Part shown: in pieces, positions 50,832 to 57,940 of the stretch
How the letters are laid out: each line of letters opens with the position of its first letter
Numbering within the stretch: the stretch's first letter is position 1
Source of the DNA: Streptomyces fodineus
Lineage (GTDB): Bacteria > Actinomycetota > Actinomycetes > Streptomycetales > Streptomycetaceae
Assembly: GCF_001735805.1 (NCBI RefSeq)
Contig: NZ_CP017248.1
Span: 1,550,001 to 1,614,000, forward strand
Reading direction: 5' to 3'
DNA: 64,000 bases
Program-made: the position numbers and the translations under genes
Notes under the pieces: generated by a model
Database searches by the model: none
Seen by the model: only the letters and a program-made list of their open reading frames with translations
Told to the model about the DNA's origin: nothing

Positions 50832-51476
50832 TCAGTCATCCCGTGAACGGCGGCCTGGGTCTTGTGTCAGCCCGAGCGCGGGAAGCACGGTGGCCTCCAC
50901 GAACCGGACGAGATAGTCGGCGTCCGCGTACTGGCCGCTGAGCACCGGCCGGACGCGCAGCACGCCGAACATCATGGCCGGGATGTACTCCAGCGCCGGG
51001 TGGTCCGCCGGGACCTCGCCCCGCTCCACGCCCCGCGCGAGCATCTCCTGCAGCGCGGCGATCTCCGGGTACACCAGCGCCTCGCGCAGCGCCTGGGCCA
51101 GCTCCTGGTCGGCGGTCACCGCGTGCCCGAGGGCCTGCAGCAACCGGGTGTCCTTGCCGGACCAGTCCCCCGCAGCCCGGGCGGCCTGGCGCAGGTCCTC
51201 GGCGAGCGATCCGGTGTCGATGCCGGCGAAGCGCACCCGGCGGTTGGCGCGCAGTGCGGCCGCGACGAACTGGGGCTTGGTCTTCCACTGCCGGTAGAGC
51301 GTGGACTTGCTGCACCGGGTGGTGGCGGCGACGCCCTCCATGGTGACCGACTCGTAGCCGCACTCGCGGATCTGCTCCAGCACGGCGTCGAAGAACTCCC
51401 GCTCGCGCTCCGGCGTGATCTTGGAGCGGCGCGAGGCGACGACCGTCTCCGGTTCGTCCGCGGCCTGCGACGTCAT
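50832..51476 (-). CDS. TetR-family transcriptional regulator
   Basis: A 214-residue repressor: the HTH is VLEQIRECGYESVTMEGVAATTRCSKSTLYRQWKTK-like (about residues 28-62), and the C-terminal ligand domain has the LVYPEIAALQEMLARGVERGE pattern of TetR_C type. The ATG at 51476 is chosen because the region upstream (to 51614) is the operator array, not coding. It is divergent from a PAP2/transporter operon and probably represses both itself and that operon. The ligand is unknown. Confidence 0.9.
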   Translation of the reverse strand: MTSQAADEPETVVASRRSKITPEREREFFDAVLEQIRECGYESVTMEGVAATTRCSKSTLYRQWKTKPQFVAAALRANRRVRFAGIDTGSLAEDLRQAARAAGDWSGKDTRLLQALGHAVTADQELAQALREALVYPEIAALQEMLARGVERGEVPADHPALEYIPAMMFGVLRVRPVLSGQYADADYLVRFVEATVLPALGLTQDPGRRSRDD

Positions 51477-51535
51477 GTGGCGCTTCCTCTCCCTCGGGGC
51501 CCGGGATCCCTGTCTCCAGTGTGTCGCACACCAAT

Positions 51536-51606
51536 CGATACGCCAGTGTACCGGTACACGAGCGTATCGGTACACTGGCGTATCGGTACGACAATGTATC
51601 GATGGT
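51536..51606. promoter_or_regulatory. Complex operator between the TetR and PAP2 genes
   Basis: An 18-bp perfect inverted repeat (51536-51553 and 51568-51585, spacer 14) encloses the palindrome TGTACCGGTACA (51547-51558). GCGTATCGGTAC occurs twice (51562-51573, 51578-51589) and a further GTATCGATGG follows at 51597-51606. The CGATAC/GTATCG half-sites recur five times at roughly 16-base spacing, enough for two or more repressor dimers. Confidence 0.75.
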
Positions 51607-51642
51607 TTGTACACGCACCACCGTCAGCGAAGGGGCCGGGGG

Positions 51643-52446
51643 ATGAATGCCCGAACCGAGTCTGCAGAGGCAGAGGCGGAGCCGCCGGACGCGACAGCGC
51701 GCCCGGCACTCATACGTGAGCTTCTGCTGGTCGCGGGGCTCTTCCTCGTCTACAAACTCGGCCGGCAGCTGGCCGCCGGACACACCGCGAATGCCTTCCA
51801 CAACGCCCACCGCGTGTGGGACCTGGAGCGGGCGCTGCATCTCCCCCACGAGAACGCCGTGCAGTCCGCACTGCTGCACGGCGGCACCCTCGTCCGCCTC
51901 GCGAACACCTACTACGCCACCGTCCACTTCCCGGCGACGCTGGCCTTCCTCGTCTGGCTCTACCTCCGGCGTCCCGGGCACTACGTGTGGGCTCGCCGGG
52001 TCCTCGCCGTCGTCACCACGGCCGCGCTGGTGCTGCCGTTCACCTTCCCGCTGGCCCCGCCCCGGATGCTGGCCGACACCGGCCTCGTGGACACCGCCCG
52101 CCGGTACGGCCCGTCCGTGTACGGCCCGCCCTCCAGCGACCATCTGTCCAACCAGTTCGCGGCGATGCCGTCGCTGCACTTCGGCTGGGCGCTGATGGTG
52201 GCGATCGGACTGATCGTGGCCACCCGGTCCCGGTGGCGCCGGCTGTGGCTGCTGCACCCGCTGATCACCCTGCTGGTGATCGTGGGCACGGCCAACCACT
52301 ACTGGCTCGACGCGATGGTCGCGACCGCCATGCTCGGTATCGCCCTCGCCGTGATCCACCCGCCGCACCGGACGGCCACCACGGCGGGACGCGGCACCGG
52401 CCGGCTCGCACCGCGCGAGCGCGTCCTGGCGGGAGCGGGCCGATGA
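51643..52446 (+). CDS. PAP2-superfamily membrane phosphatase / inositolphosphotransferase-like
   Basis: A 267-residue protein with five or six membrane helices. The PAP2 active-site motifs are PSLHFGWAL (about 181-189) and NHYWLDAMVA (about 219-228). The variant is that of the Aur1/Ipt1-like bacterial PAP2 enzymes acting on lipid phosphates or transferring phospho-head groups. The first 20 residues are acidic and cytoplasmic. The ATG at 51643 follows GGGGGG. It overlaps the next transporter gene (ATGA), forming a two-gene operon under the TetR operator. Confidence 0.87.
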   Translation: MNARTESAEAEAEPPDATARPALIRELLLVAGLFLVYKLGRQLAAGHTANAFHNAHRVWDLERALHLPHENAVQSALLHGGTLVRLANTYYATVHFPATLAFLVWLYLRRPGHYVWARRVLAVVTTAALVLPFTFPLAPPRMLADTGLVDTARRYGPSVYGPPSSDHLSNQFAAMPSLHFGWALMVAIGLIVATRSRWRRLWLLHPLITLLVIVGTANHYWLDAMVATAMLGIALAVIHPPHRTATTAGRGTGRLAPRERVLAGAGR

Positions 52447-53390
52447 GCACCGCCGCAGTGACCGCCGTGGCCCTCTCCCTCGTCTCGGCCGTCGCCTACG
52501 CGCTGGCGGCCGTCGCCCAGGAACGCCTCGCCTCCCGCACCCAGGGCTCCGGCCTGCTGCGGCTGCTCGGCACCGGCGCCTGGTGGTCGGCGGTCGGCCT
52601 GAACGCGGCCGCCGCCCTGCTGCACGTCGTCGCCCTCAAGTACGGCCCGCTCACCCTCGTCCAGCCGCTGGGCGCCCTCACCCTGGTCGCGGCCGTACCG
52701 CTCGGGGCGCGGGCCGCCGGGCGCCGGGTCAGCGCGGTGGAGTGGCGCGGTACGGCGCTGACGCTGCTCGGGCTCGCCGCGCTGCTCGTCACCGCCTCCG
52801 GTCCGGCGCCCGCGCGGGTGCTGTCGCTGACCGAGGCGCTGGCCGTCGCGGCCACGACCGCTGCCGCCATCGGACTGCTGTCCCGGCCCGGCGCCCGGCC
52901 GGGCCTGCGGCACGCGACGGCGTCCGGCTTCGCCTCCGGTGTCGCCTCGGCGCTGACCCAGACGGTGACCGTGGCGGTCACGAAGCGCACGGGGCCGGTC
53001 CTGAGCACCGAGGTGGTCGTGGTCGCCGTACTCGTCGCCGCGTTCGCCGTCGGCGGGCTGCTGCTGTCCCAGACCGCCTACCGCGGCGGCCTCGGCGCGC
53101 CGCTGGCCGTCGTCACCCTCGCCAACCCGGTGGCCGCAGCGGTCATCGGCCTCACCCTGCTCGGCCAGGGCCTCCAGGGCGGCCCCACCGGCATCCTGCT
53201 GGCCCTCGCCGGCGCGGTCCTGGCGGCCTGGGGCGTGGTCCTGCTCACCCGGGTCACACGGCAACCGGTGCACGAGGCCGACGAGCACCCCGTGGCCGCC
53301 GTACTGGCCCTGGATGCGGGCACGGCGACCACGGAACCGGCACTGGTGCCGCGCCGGCCGGAACGGCCCGGCCATCTCACGGCACTCTGA
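52443..53390 (+). CDS. DMT-superfamily (EamA-like) transporter
   Basis: A 315-residue integral membrane protein with nine or ten predicted helices in two halves (AVTAVALSLVSAVAYALAAV at the start; second half from about 155). ALKYGPLTLVQPLGALTLVAA and LVTLANPVAAAVIGLTLL-like segments mark the drug/metabolite transporter fold. The last 45 residues are a hydrophilic tail. The substrate is unknown; co-transcription with a PAP2 lipid phosphatase suggests a lipid-linked or phosphorylated compound. Start overlaps the PAP2 stop by four bases. Confidence 0.85.
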   Translation: MSTAAVTAVALSLVSAVAYALAAVAQERLASRTQGSGLLRLLGTGAWWSAVGLNAAAALLHVVALKYGPLTLVQPLGALTLVAAVPLGARAAGRRVSAVEWRGTALTLLGLAALLVTASGPAPARVLSLTEALAVAATTAAAIGLLSRPGARPGLRHATASGFASGVASALTQTVTVAVTKRTGPVLSTEVVVVAVLVAAFAVGGLLLSQTAYRGGLGAPLAVVTLANPVAAAVIGLTLLGQGLQGGPTGILLALAGAVLAAWGVVLLTRVTRQPVHEADEHPVAAVLALDAGTATTEPALVPRRPERPGHLTAL

Positions 53391-53451
53391 CCGCGCCGTC
53401 ATGGCCGGCACCGCACATGAGTACGGCGGCTCCGATGCGCCGCTCGGTCAC

Positions 53452-53482
53452 TTGACTTCGAGAGCGCTCGAATTCGTAGCGT
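53452..53482 (+). promoter_or_regulatory. MerR-type promoter with 19-base spacer and near-palindrome
   Basis: TTGACT (53452-53457), a 19-base spacer, and TAGCGT (53477-53482). The spacer is filled by TTCGAGAGCGCTCGAA (53457-53472), a 16-bp palindrome with one mismatched pair. Over-long spacers holding a dyad are typical of MerR-family activation. The ATG at 53490 is seven bases after the -10, so the mRNA is leaderless. Confidence 0.65.
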
Positions 53483-53489
53483 TCGGGCC

Positions 53490-54452
53490 ATGAGCACTGC
53501 ACAGCACAAGATCGGATCGGGTTTCGGCGCCACCAGCACCGCCGACGACGTCCTGCAGGGCATCGACCTGACCGGAAAGCTCGCCCTCGTCACCGGCGGC
53601 TACTCGGGCATCGGACTGGAGACCACCCGCTCGCTCGTGAAGGCCGGCGCCCACGTGGTCGTGCCCGCCCGCCGCCCGGCCACCGCCGAGCAGGCGCTCG
53701 CCGGCATCCCCGGCGTCGAACTGGACGAGCTGGACCTCGGCGACCTGGAGAGCGTGCGCGGTTTCGCCGAGCGGTTCCTCGCCTCCGGACGGACCATCGA
53801 CATCGTGATCGACAGCGCCGGGATCATGGCGTGCCCGGAGACCAGGGTGGGACCTGGATGGGAGGCCCAGTTCGCCACCAACCACCTCGGTCACTTCGCC
53901 CTCGTCAACCGTCTGTGGCCGGCGATCGCACCGGGCGGTGCCCGGGTCGTCTCCGTCTCCTCCCGCGGCCACCACCTCTCCGGCATCCGCTGGGACGACG
54001 TCCACTGGCGGCAGGGTTACGACAAGTGGGAGGCCTACGGCCAGGCCAAGACCGCCAACGTCCTGTTCGCCGTCCAGCTCGACAAGCTCGGCCGTGACGC
54101 CGGCGTCCGCGCCTTCGCCCTGCACCCCGGCGGCATCATCACCCCTCTCCAACGGCACGTGCCCAAGGAGGAGATGATCGAGCGGGGCTGGATCGACGAG
54201 GACGGCAACGTCCTCGACCCCGAGGGCTTCAAGACCCCGCAGCAGGGTGCGGCCACCCAGGTGTGGGCGGCGACCTCGCCGCAGCTGGACGGGCTCGGTG
54301 GCGTCTACCTCGAGGACTGCGACATCGCCGAGCCCGCACCGGAGGGCGAGGAGCGTCTCGGCGTCATGGACTGGGCGATCGACCCGGAGCAGGCCGCCCG
54401 GCTGTGGGAGCTGTCGGCACAGCTGACGGGCGTCAACGCGTTCGCCGCCTAG
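53490..54452 (+). CDS. Short-chain dehydrogenase/reductase (retinol dehydrogenase-like)
   Basis: A 320-residue SDR: VTGGYSGIGLETTRSLVKAG (about 33-52), DSAGIMACPE in place of NNAG (about 110), and the Tyr-x3-Lys site in AYGQAKTANVLFA (about 180). It resembles the protochlorophyllide/retinol dehydrogenase-like branch of oxidoreductases; the substrate is unknown. It has a MerR-type promoter, so induction by a small molecule or oxidant is likely. It is convergent with the LURP-one gene. Confidence 0.88.
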   Translation: MSTAQHKIGSGFGATSTADDVLQGIDLTGKLALVTGGYSGIGLETTRSLVKAGAHVVVPARRPATAEQALAGIPGVELDELDLGDLESVRGFAERFLASGRTIDIVIDSAGIMACPETRVGPGWEAQFATNHLGHFALVNRLWPAIAPGGARVVSVSSRGHHLSGIRWDDVHWRQGYDKWEAYGQAKTANVLFAVQLDKLGRDAGVRAFALHPGGIITPLQRHVPKEEMIERGWIDEDGNVLDPEGFKTPQQGAATQVWAATSPQLDGLGGVYLEDCDIAEPAPEGEERLGVMDWAIDPEQAARLWELSAQLTGVNAFAA

Positions 54453-54556
54453 AGGTGCTGTTCCGCGGGAGCGGTGCCCCAAGCGATGGGTACCGCTTCA
54501 CACCTACCCCGCCGCGGACGGGACGGTCGCCGGGGCCCCGGGCACCCGGCCACGAC

Positions 54557-54613
54557 ACACGGAGACGGCGGCCCGTACGCACGCACTTCGCGCACACCGG
54601 CCGCCGTCGCCGT
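54557..54613. terminator. Long hairpin between convergent SDR and LURP-one genes
   Basis: 16-nt arms at 54557-54572 and 54598-54613 pair with a single mismatch around a 25-base loop. Confidence 0.7.
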
Positions 54614-54650
54614 GCTCCTGGTGTCTTGGTTCTCCCCCGTCGGGGCCCGC

Positions 54651-55517
54651 TCAGTTCCAGCCCCGGGAGTCCTGCTTGAGCGCGGTGTCGACGGTCAGGG
54701 CCGTCGCCACCACGAGGCTCAGCAGCGGCTCGGGCAGCTGGTAGTGGATCTGCAGGACGTAGTTGTCGGCGGTCGTGAAGAGCGTCTTGGCGAGGCCTTC
54801 CCAGGTCTTGGTGATCCGGGCGACCTCGTTGTCCGCGTGGTCGACGATCGCGAAGTTCCACGCCCGCCAGTTCTCCGCCTTGATCGCGCCGACCTGCTGG
54901 CCGTTCGCGTTCATCGCGAAGTTGATCTTCCCGATCATGTTCTGCTGGACGATCTCACCGACGGGTGAGCCGTCCGGACGCGTCACGACGACCCGGGACT
55001 TGAAGATCTTCGCGGGCCGGGTCAGCAGCAGCTGCGGCTGGCCGTAGGCGTCGCGGATCTCCAGCTTGTGGGTCATGAACTGGTCCCAGCTGGAGATGAA
55101 GCGGAAGATCTTCTTCAGCACGCCCTGACCGACCTCGGTGACCGAGCCGATCTCGCGGCCGTTCTGATCCATGACCTTGTACTCGTTGGTCACCTCGATC
55201 AGCTTGGCCTTCTGGTTCACGACCAGGACGGGCTCGGTGAAGAGGGTGCCGCCGCCGGGGCCGTTTGCCGCGACCCCGGCCTGCTGCTGCACCTGACGCT
55301 GCACCTTGGGATCGGCGGCCTGCGCCTGGGGGACGCCGTACTGCTGGGGGGCCGCCTGCTGCTGGGGAGCGGCCTGCTGCTGCGGGACCTGGCCTGCGGG
55401 CTGCTGCGCCGGGTTGGTGTGCTCGGTCCACTGCGTGCCGTCCCAGTAGCGGAGCGTCTGCGGCGCTCCGTGCGGATCCGGGTACCAGCCTGCCGGAGTG
55501 TTCGATTGCGTGGTCAC
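54651..55517 (-). CDS. DUF2510 plus LURP-one/scramblase-like domain protein
   Basis: A 288-residue cytoplasmic protein. Residues about 8-40 are DUF2510 (PAGWYPDPHGAPQTLRYWDG), then a Gln/Ala/Pro-rich linker (QQQAAPQQQAAPQQYG) and a tubby-like beta-barrel of the LURP-one/phospholipid scramblase family (VLVVNQKAKLIEVTNEYKVM, then KLEIRDAYGQPQLLLTRP). The C-terminal helix (LLSLVVATALTVDTAL) could touch the membrane. Biochemical function in bacteria is unknown. The start is the GTG at 55517, six bases after the -10 TAGTGT (55529-55524), again leaderless. Confidence 0.85.
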   Translation of the reverse strand: MTTQSNTPAGWYPDPHGAPQTLRYWDGTQWTEHTNPAQQPAGQVPQQQAAPQQQAAPQQYGVPQAQAADPKVQRQVQQQAGVAANGPGGGTLFTEPVLVVNQKAKLIEVTNEYKVMDQNGREIGSVTEVGQGVLKKIFRFISSWDQFMTHKLEIRDAYGQPQLLLTRPAKIFKSRVVVTRPDGSPVGEIVQQNMIGKINFAMNANGQQVGAIKAENWRAWNFAIVDHADNEVARITKTWEGLAKTLFTTADNYVLQIHYQLPEPLLSLVVATALTVDTALKQDSRGWN

Positions 55518-55583
55518 CGGGGCACACTACCTTGATGTGACCGGTACCTGACCAGTCCGCACGGAGCGGTGTTCATCGCCCGT

Positions 55584-57632
55584 TCACTCCGTGGCGATCG
55601 CCGGGTCGCTGACGCCGGGGTGGCCGTTCTCGACGTGACCGGCGAAGCCGCGCAGGAAGGCCGGGTCGGCCTCGCAGGTGACCGTCACGTCGTACCAGCG
55701 CTTGCTCGCGGTGAGGTCGACGGTGTGCTTGACGGTCGCGCCGGGCCGTACGGTCACGGTGACCGGGTGACCGCCGTAGCCGTTCGCCACCTTCAGCCTG
55801 ACGGTGCCGGAACCCCTGTTGGTGAAGGTCAGTTCCAGGTTGTCGCCGACGTGCCGGGCGGTCGCCTCCGGGCCCGCCGCCTTGCCCTTGCCCTTGAAGA
55901 CGCGCAGGAAGCCGTTGGGGCCGTGTACGGCGAGGTCGTGCACGCCGCCGGAGTAGGCGGAGTTCCAGGTGTCGGAGAGGGACTTGCCGGCCTCGGTGGT
56001 GTAGGTCCAGGGGCCGTCGGTGCGGTTGCCGGAGGTCACGAGGAAGCCGGCGCCCGCGTGCGCCCCCGAGGCGAACCTGAGCGTGAAGGTGCCGGCCGCG
56101 GTGTCCGCGGAACCGTCCACCACCGGGGCGTACTTCAGCGGGCGGGTGGGCCGGCTGCCGCGCTCCTGCTTGGGCAGCGACGGGTTGGCGGGCGGCTTGG
56201 GCACGTAGTCGGGGTGGCGGTTGTGATCCGGCGGCTCGTAGCCGGTCGTGGACGGCAGCGCGACCGGCTTGGTGTCCTTGCGGGAGAAGTCGAAGGCGCT
56301 GGTCAGGTCGCCGGTGACGGCGCGGCGCCAGGGCGAGACGTTCGGCTCGTGCACACCGAAGCGGCGCTCGATGAACCGGATGATCGAGGTGTGGTCGAAG
56401 GTCTCGGAGCAGACGTAACCGCCCTTGCTCCACGGGGAGACGACCAGCATCGGCACACGCTGGCCGAGCCCGTAGGGGCCGGCGACGTGACCGGCGTCGC
56501 CCTTGTACACGTCGAGGGAGGGGTCGACGGTCGACTTGCCCTGGGCGCCGGAGGCCGGCGGGTAGGGCGGGATGACGTGGTCGAAGAAGCCGTCGTTCTC
56601 GTCGTAGGTGATGAACAGCGCGGTCTTGCCCCACACCTCGGGGTTGGCGGTGAGCGCGTCCAGGACCTGGGAGACGTACCAGGCACCGTAGTTGGCAGGC
56701 CAGTTGGGGTGCTCGGTGAAGGCCTCGGGGGCGACGACCCAGGAGACCTGCGGCAGCTTGTCGGCCTTGACGTCGGCCTTCAGCTGGTCGAAGAAGCCCT
56801 CGCCCTTCTTGGCGTCGGTGCCGGTGCGGGCCTTGTCGTACAGCGGGTCGCCGGGCGCCGCGTTGCGGTACTGGTTGAAGTACAGCAGGGCGTTGTCGCC
56901 GTAGTTGCCGCGGTAGGCGTCCTGGATCCAGCCCCAGGAGCCGTTCGCGTCGAGACCGTCGCCGATGTCCTGGTAGATCTTCCAGGAGACCCCGGCCTTC
57001 TCCAGGCGCTCGGGGTACGTCGTCCAGCCGTAGCCCTTCTCGTCGTTGCCGAGGACCGGGCCCCCGCCCTGGCCGTCGTTGCCGACGTAACCGGTCCACA
57101 TGTAGTAGCGGTTGGGGTCGGTGGAGCCCATGAACGAGCAGTGGTAGGCGTCGCAGATGGTGAAGGCGTCCGCGAGGGCGTAGTGGAACGGTATGTCGTG
57201 GCGGGTCAGGTGCGCCATGGTCGTGGTGCCCTTGGCCGGCACCCATTTGTCGTACTTACCCCCGTTGAAGGCGGCGTGCGTGTCCTGCCAGCCGTGCGGC
57301 AGGTCCTGGATGAAGGCGAGGCCCAGGTCGTCGGCGTCCGGGTGGAAGGGCAGGATGTCCTTGGTGCCGTCGGACTGCTTCCAGACGGACGTGCCGTTCT
57401 GCGAGACGGAACGGGGGTCGCCGAAGCCGCGGACACCGCGGAGCGTACCGAAGTAGTGATCGAAGGATCGGTTCTCCTGCATGAGGACGACGATGTGCTC
57501 GACGTCCTGGACCGTCCCGGTGCGGTGGTGCGCGGGCAGCGCAGCGGCGCGCTGGATGCTGCTGGACAGAGCGGTGAACGCCGTGGTGGCGCCCGCGAGT
57601 TGAAGGAAACGGCGCCGGTTGACTTCGGGCAT
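55584..57632 (-). CDS. Tat-exported phospholipase C
   Basis: A 682-residue phosphoesterase of the acid phosphatase/PLC family. The N-terminus PEVNRRRFLQLAGATTAF is a twin-arginine signal. The family's first block VLMQENRSFDHYFGTLRGVRGF starts about residue 52; FITYDENDGFFDHVIPPYPP and SPWSKGGYVCSETFDHTS are later metal-site blocks. Two C-terminal DUF756 repeats (about 500-680) identify the phosphocholine-specific type. It hydrolyses phospholipid head groups outside the cell, probably for phosphate. The start is the ATG at 57632 with GAGAGGAC upstream; the frame to 57830 is not used. Confidence 0.94.
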   Translation of the reverse strand: MPEVNRRRFLQLAGATTAFTALSSSIQRAAALPAHHRTGTVQDVEHIVVLMQENRSFDHYFGTLRGVRGFGDPRSVSQNGTSVWKQSDGTKDILPFHPDADDLGLAFIQDLPHGWQDTHAAFNGGKYDKWVPAKGTTTMAHLTRHDIPFHYALADAFTICDAYHCSFMGSTDPNRYYMWTGYVGNDGQGGGPVLGNDEKGYGWTTYPERLEKAGVSWKIYQDIGDGLDANGSWGWIQDAYRGNYGDNALLYFNQYRNAAPGDPLYDKARTGTDAKKGEGFFDQLKADVKADKLPQVSWVVAPEAFTEHPNWPANYGAWYVSQVLDALTANPEVWGKTALFITYDENDGFFDHVIPPYPPASGAQGKSTVDPSLDVYKGDAGHVAGPYGLGQRVPMLVVSPWSKGGYVCSETFDHTSIIRFIERRFGVHEPNVSPWRRAVTGDLTSAFDFSRKDTKPVALPSTTGYEPPDHNRHPDYVPKPPANPSLPKQERGSRPTRPLKYAPVVDGSADTAAGTFTLRFASGAHAGAGFLVTSGNRTDGPWTYTTEAGKSLSDTWNSAYSGGVHDLAVHGPNGFLRVFKGKGKAAGPEATARHVGDNLELTFTNRGSGTVRLKVANGYGGHPVTVTVRPGATVKHTVDLTASKRWYDVTVTCEADPAFLRGFAGHVENGHPGVSDPAIATE

Positions 57633-57940
57633 GGTTCTGAAAGTCCTCTCGTCCTGACGTACGTGATGCCGTTCAAATGACGGAATCTGCGCGGAGCGAG
57701 TGTTCCAAGAGCACCAAACGTCAGGGAAGGGTCTGGTGGCGCCTGTGTGAAACTCGGCGGTCCGTGCGGTGTCACCAGCCTTTCGCAGGACGAGACCGGC
57801 CTGCTCGACCTGGGGGGCGCCCCGGATCACCGGGACACGGTCCTCACCGAGGAGGAGCGGGCCGCTGGTGACCCGTGATGGTCCGCGTGTCCCGGTGCCG
57901 GGGCGCCCGTCGGGTGCCGGATCTGTGACGCGGTCCTCGG
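57633..57940. terminator. Intergenic region with a long interrupted hairpin downstream of the glucanase gene
   Basis: Arms at 57815-57825 plus 57830-57839 pair with 57886-57895 plus 57898-57908: 21 paired bases, an ATCA/TG internal loop and a 46-base terminal loop. It lies just beyond the stop of the GH87-like gene (57941) and probably ends its transcript. The rest of the 308 bases carries the phospholipase promoter. Confidence 0.65.
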
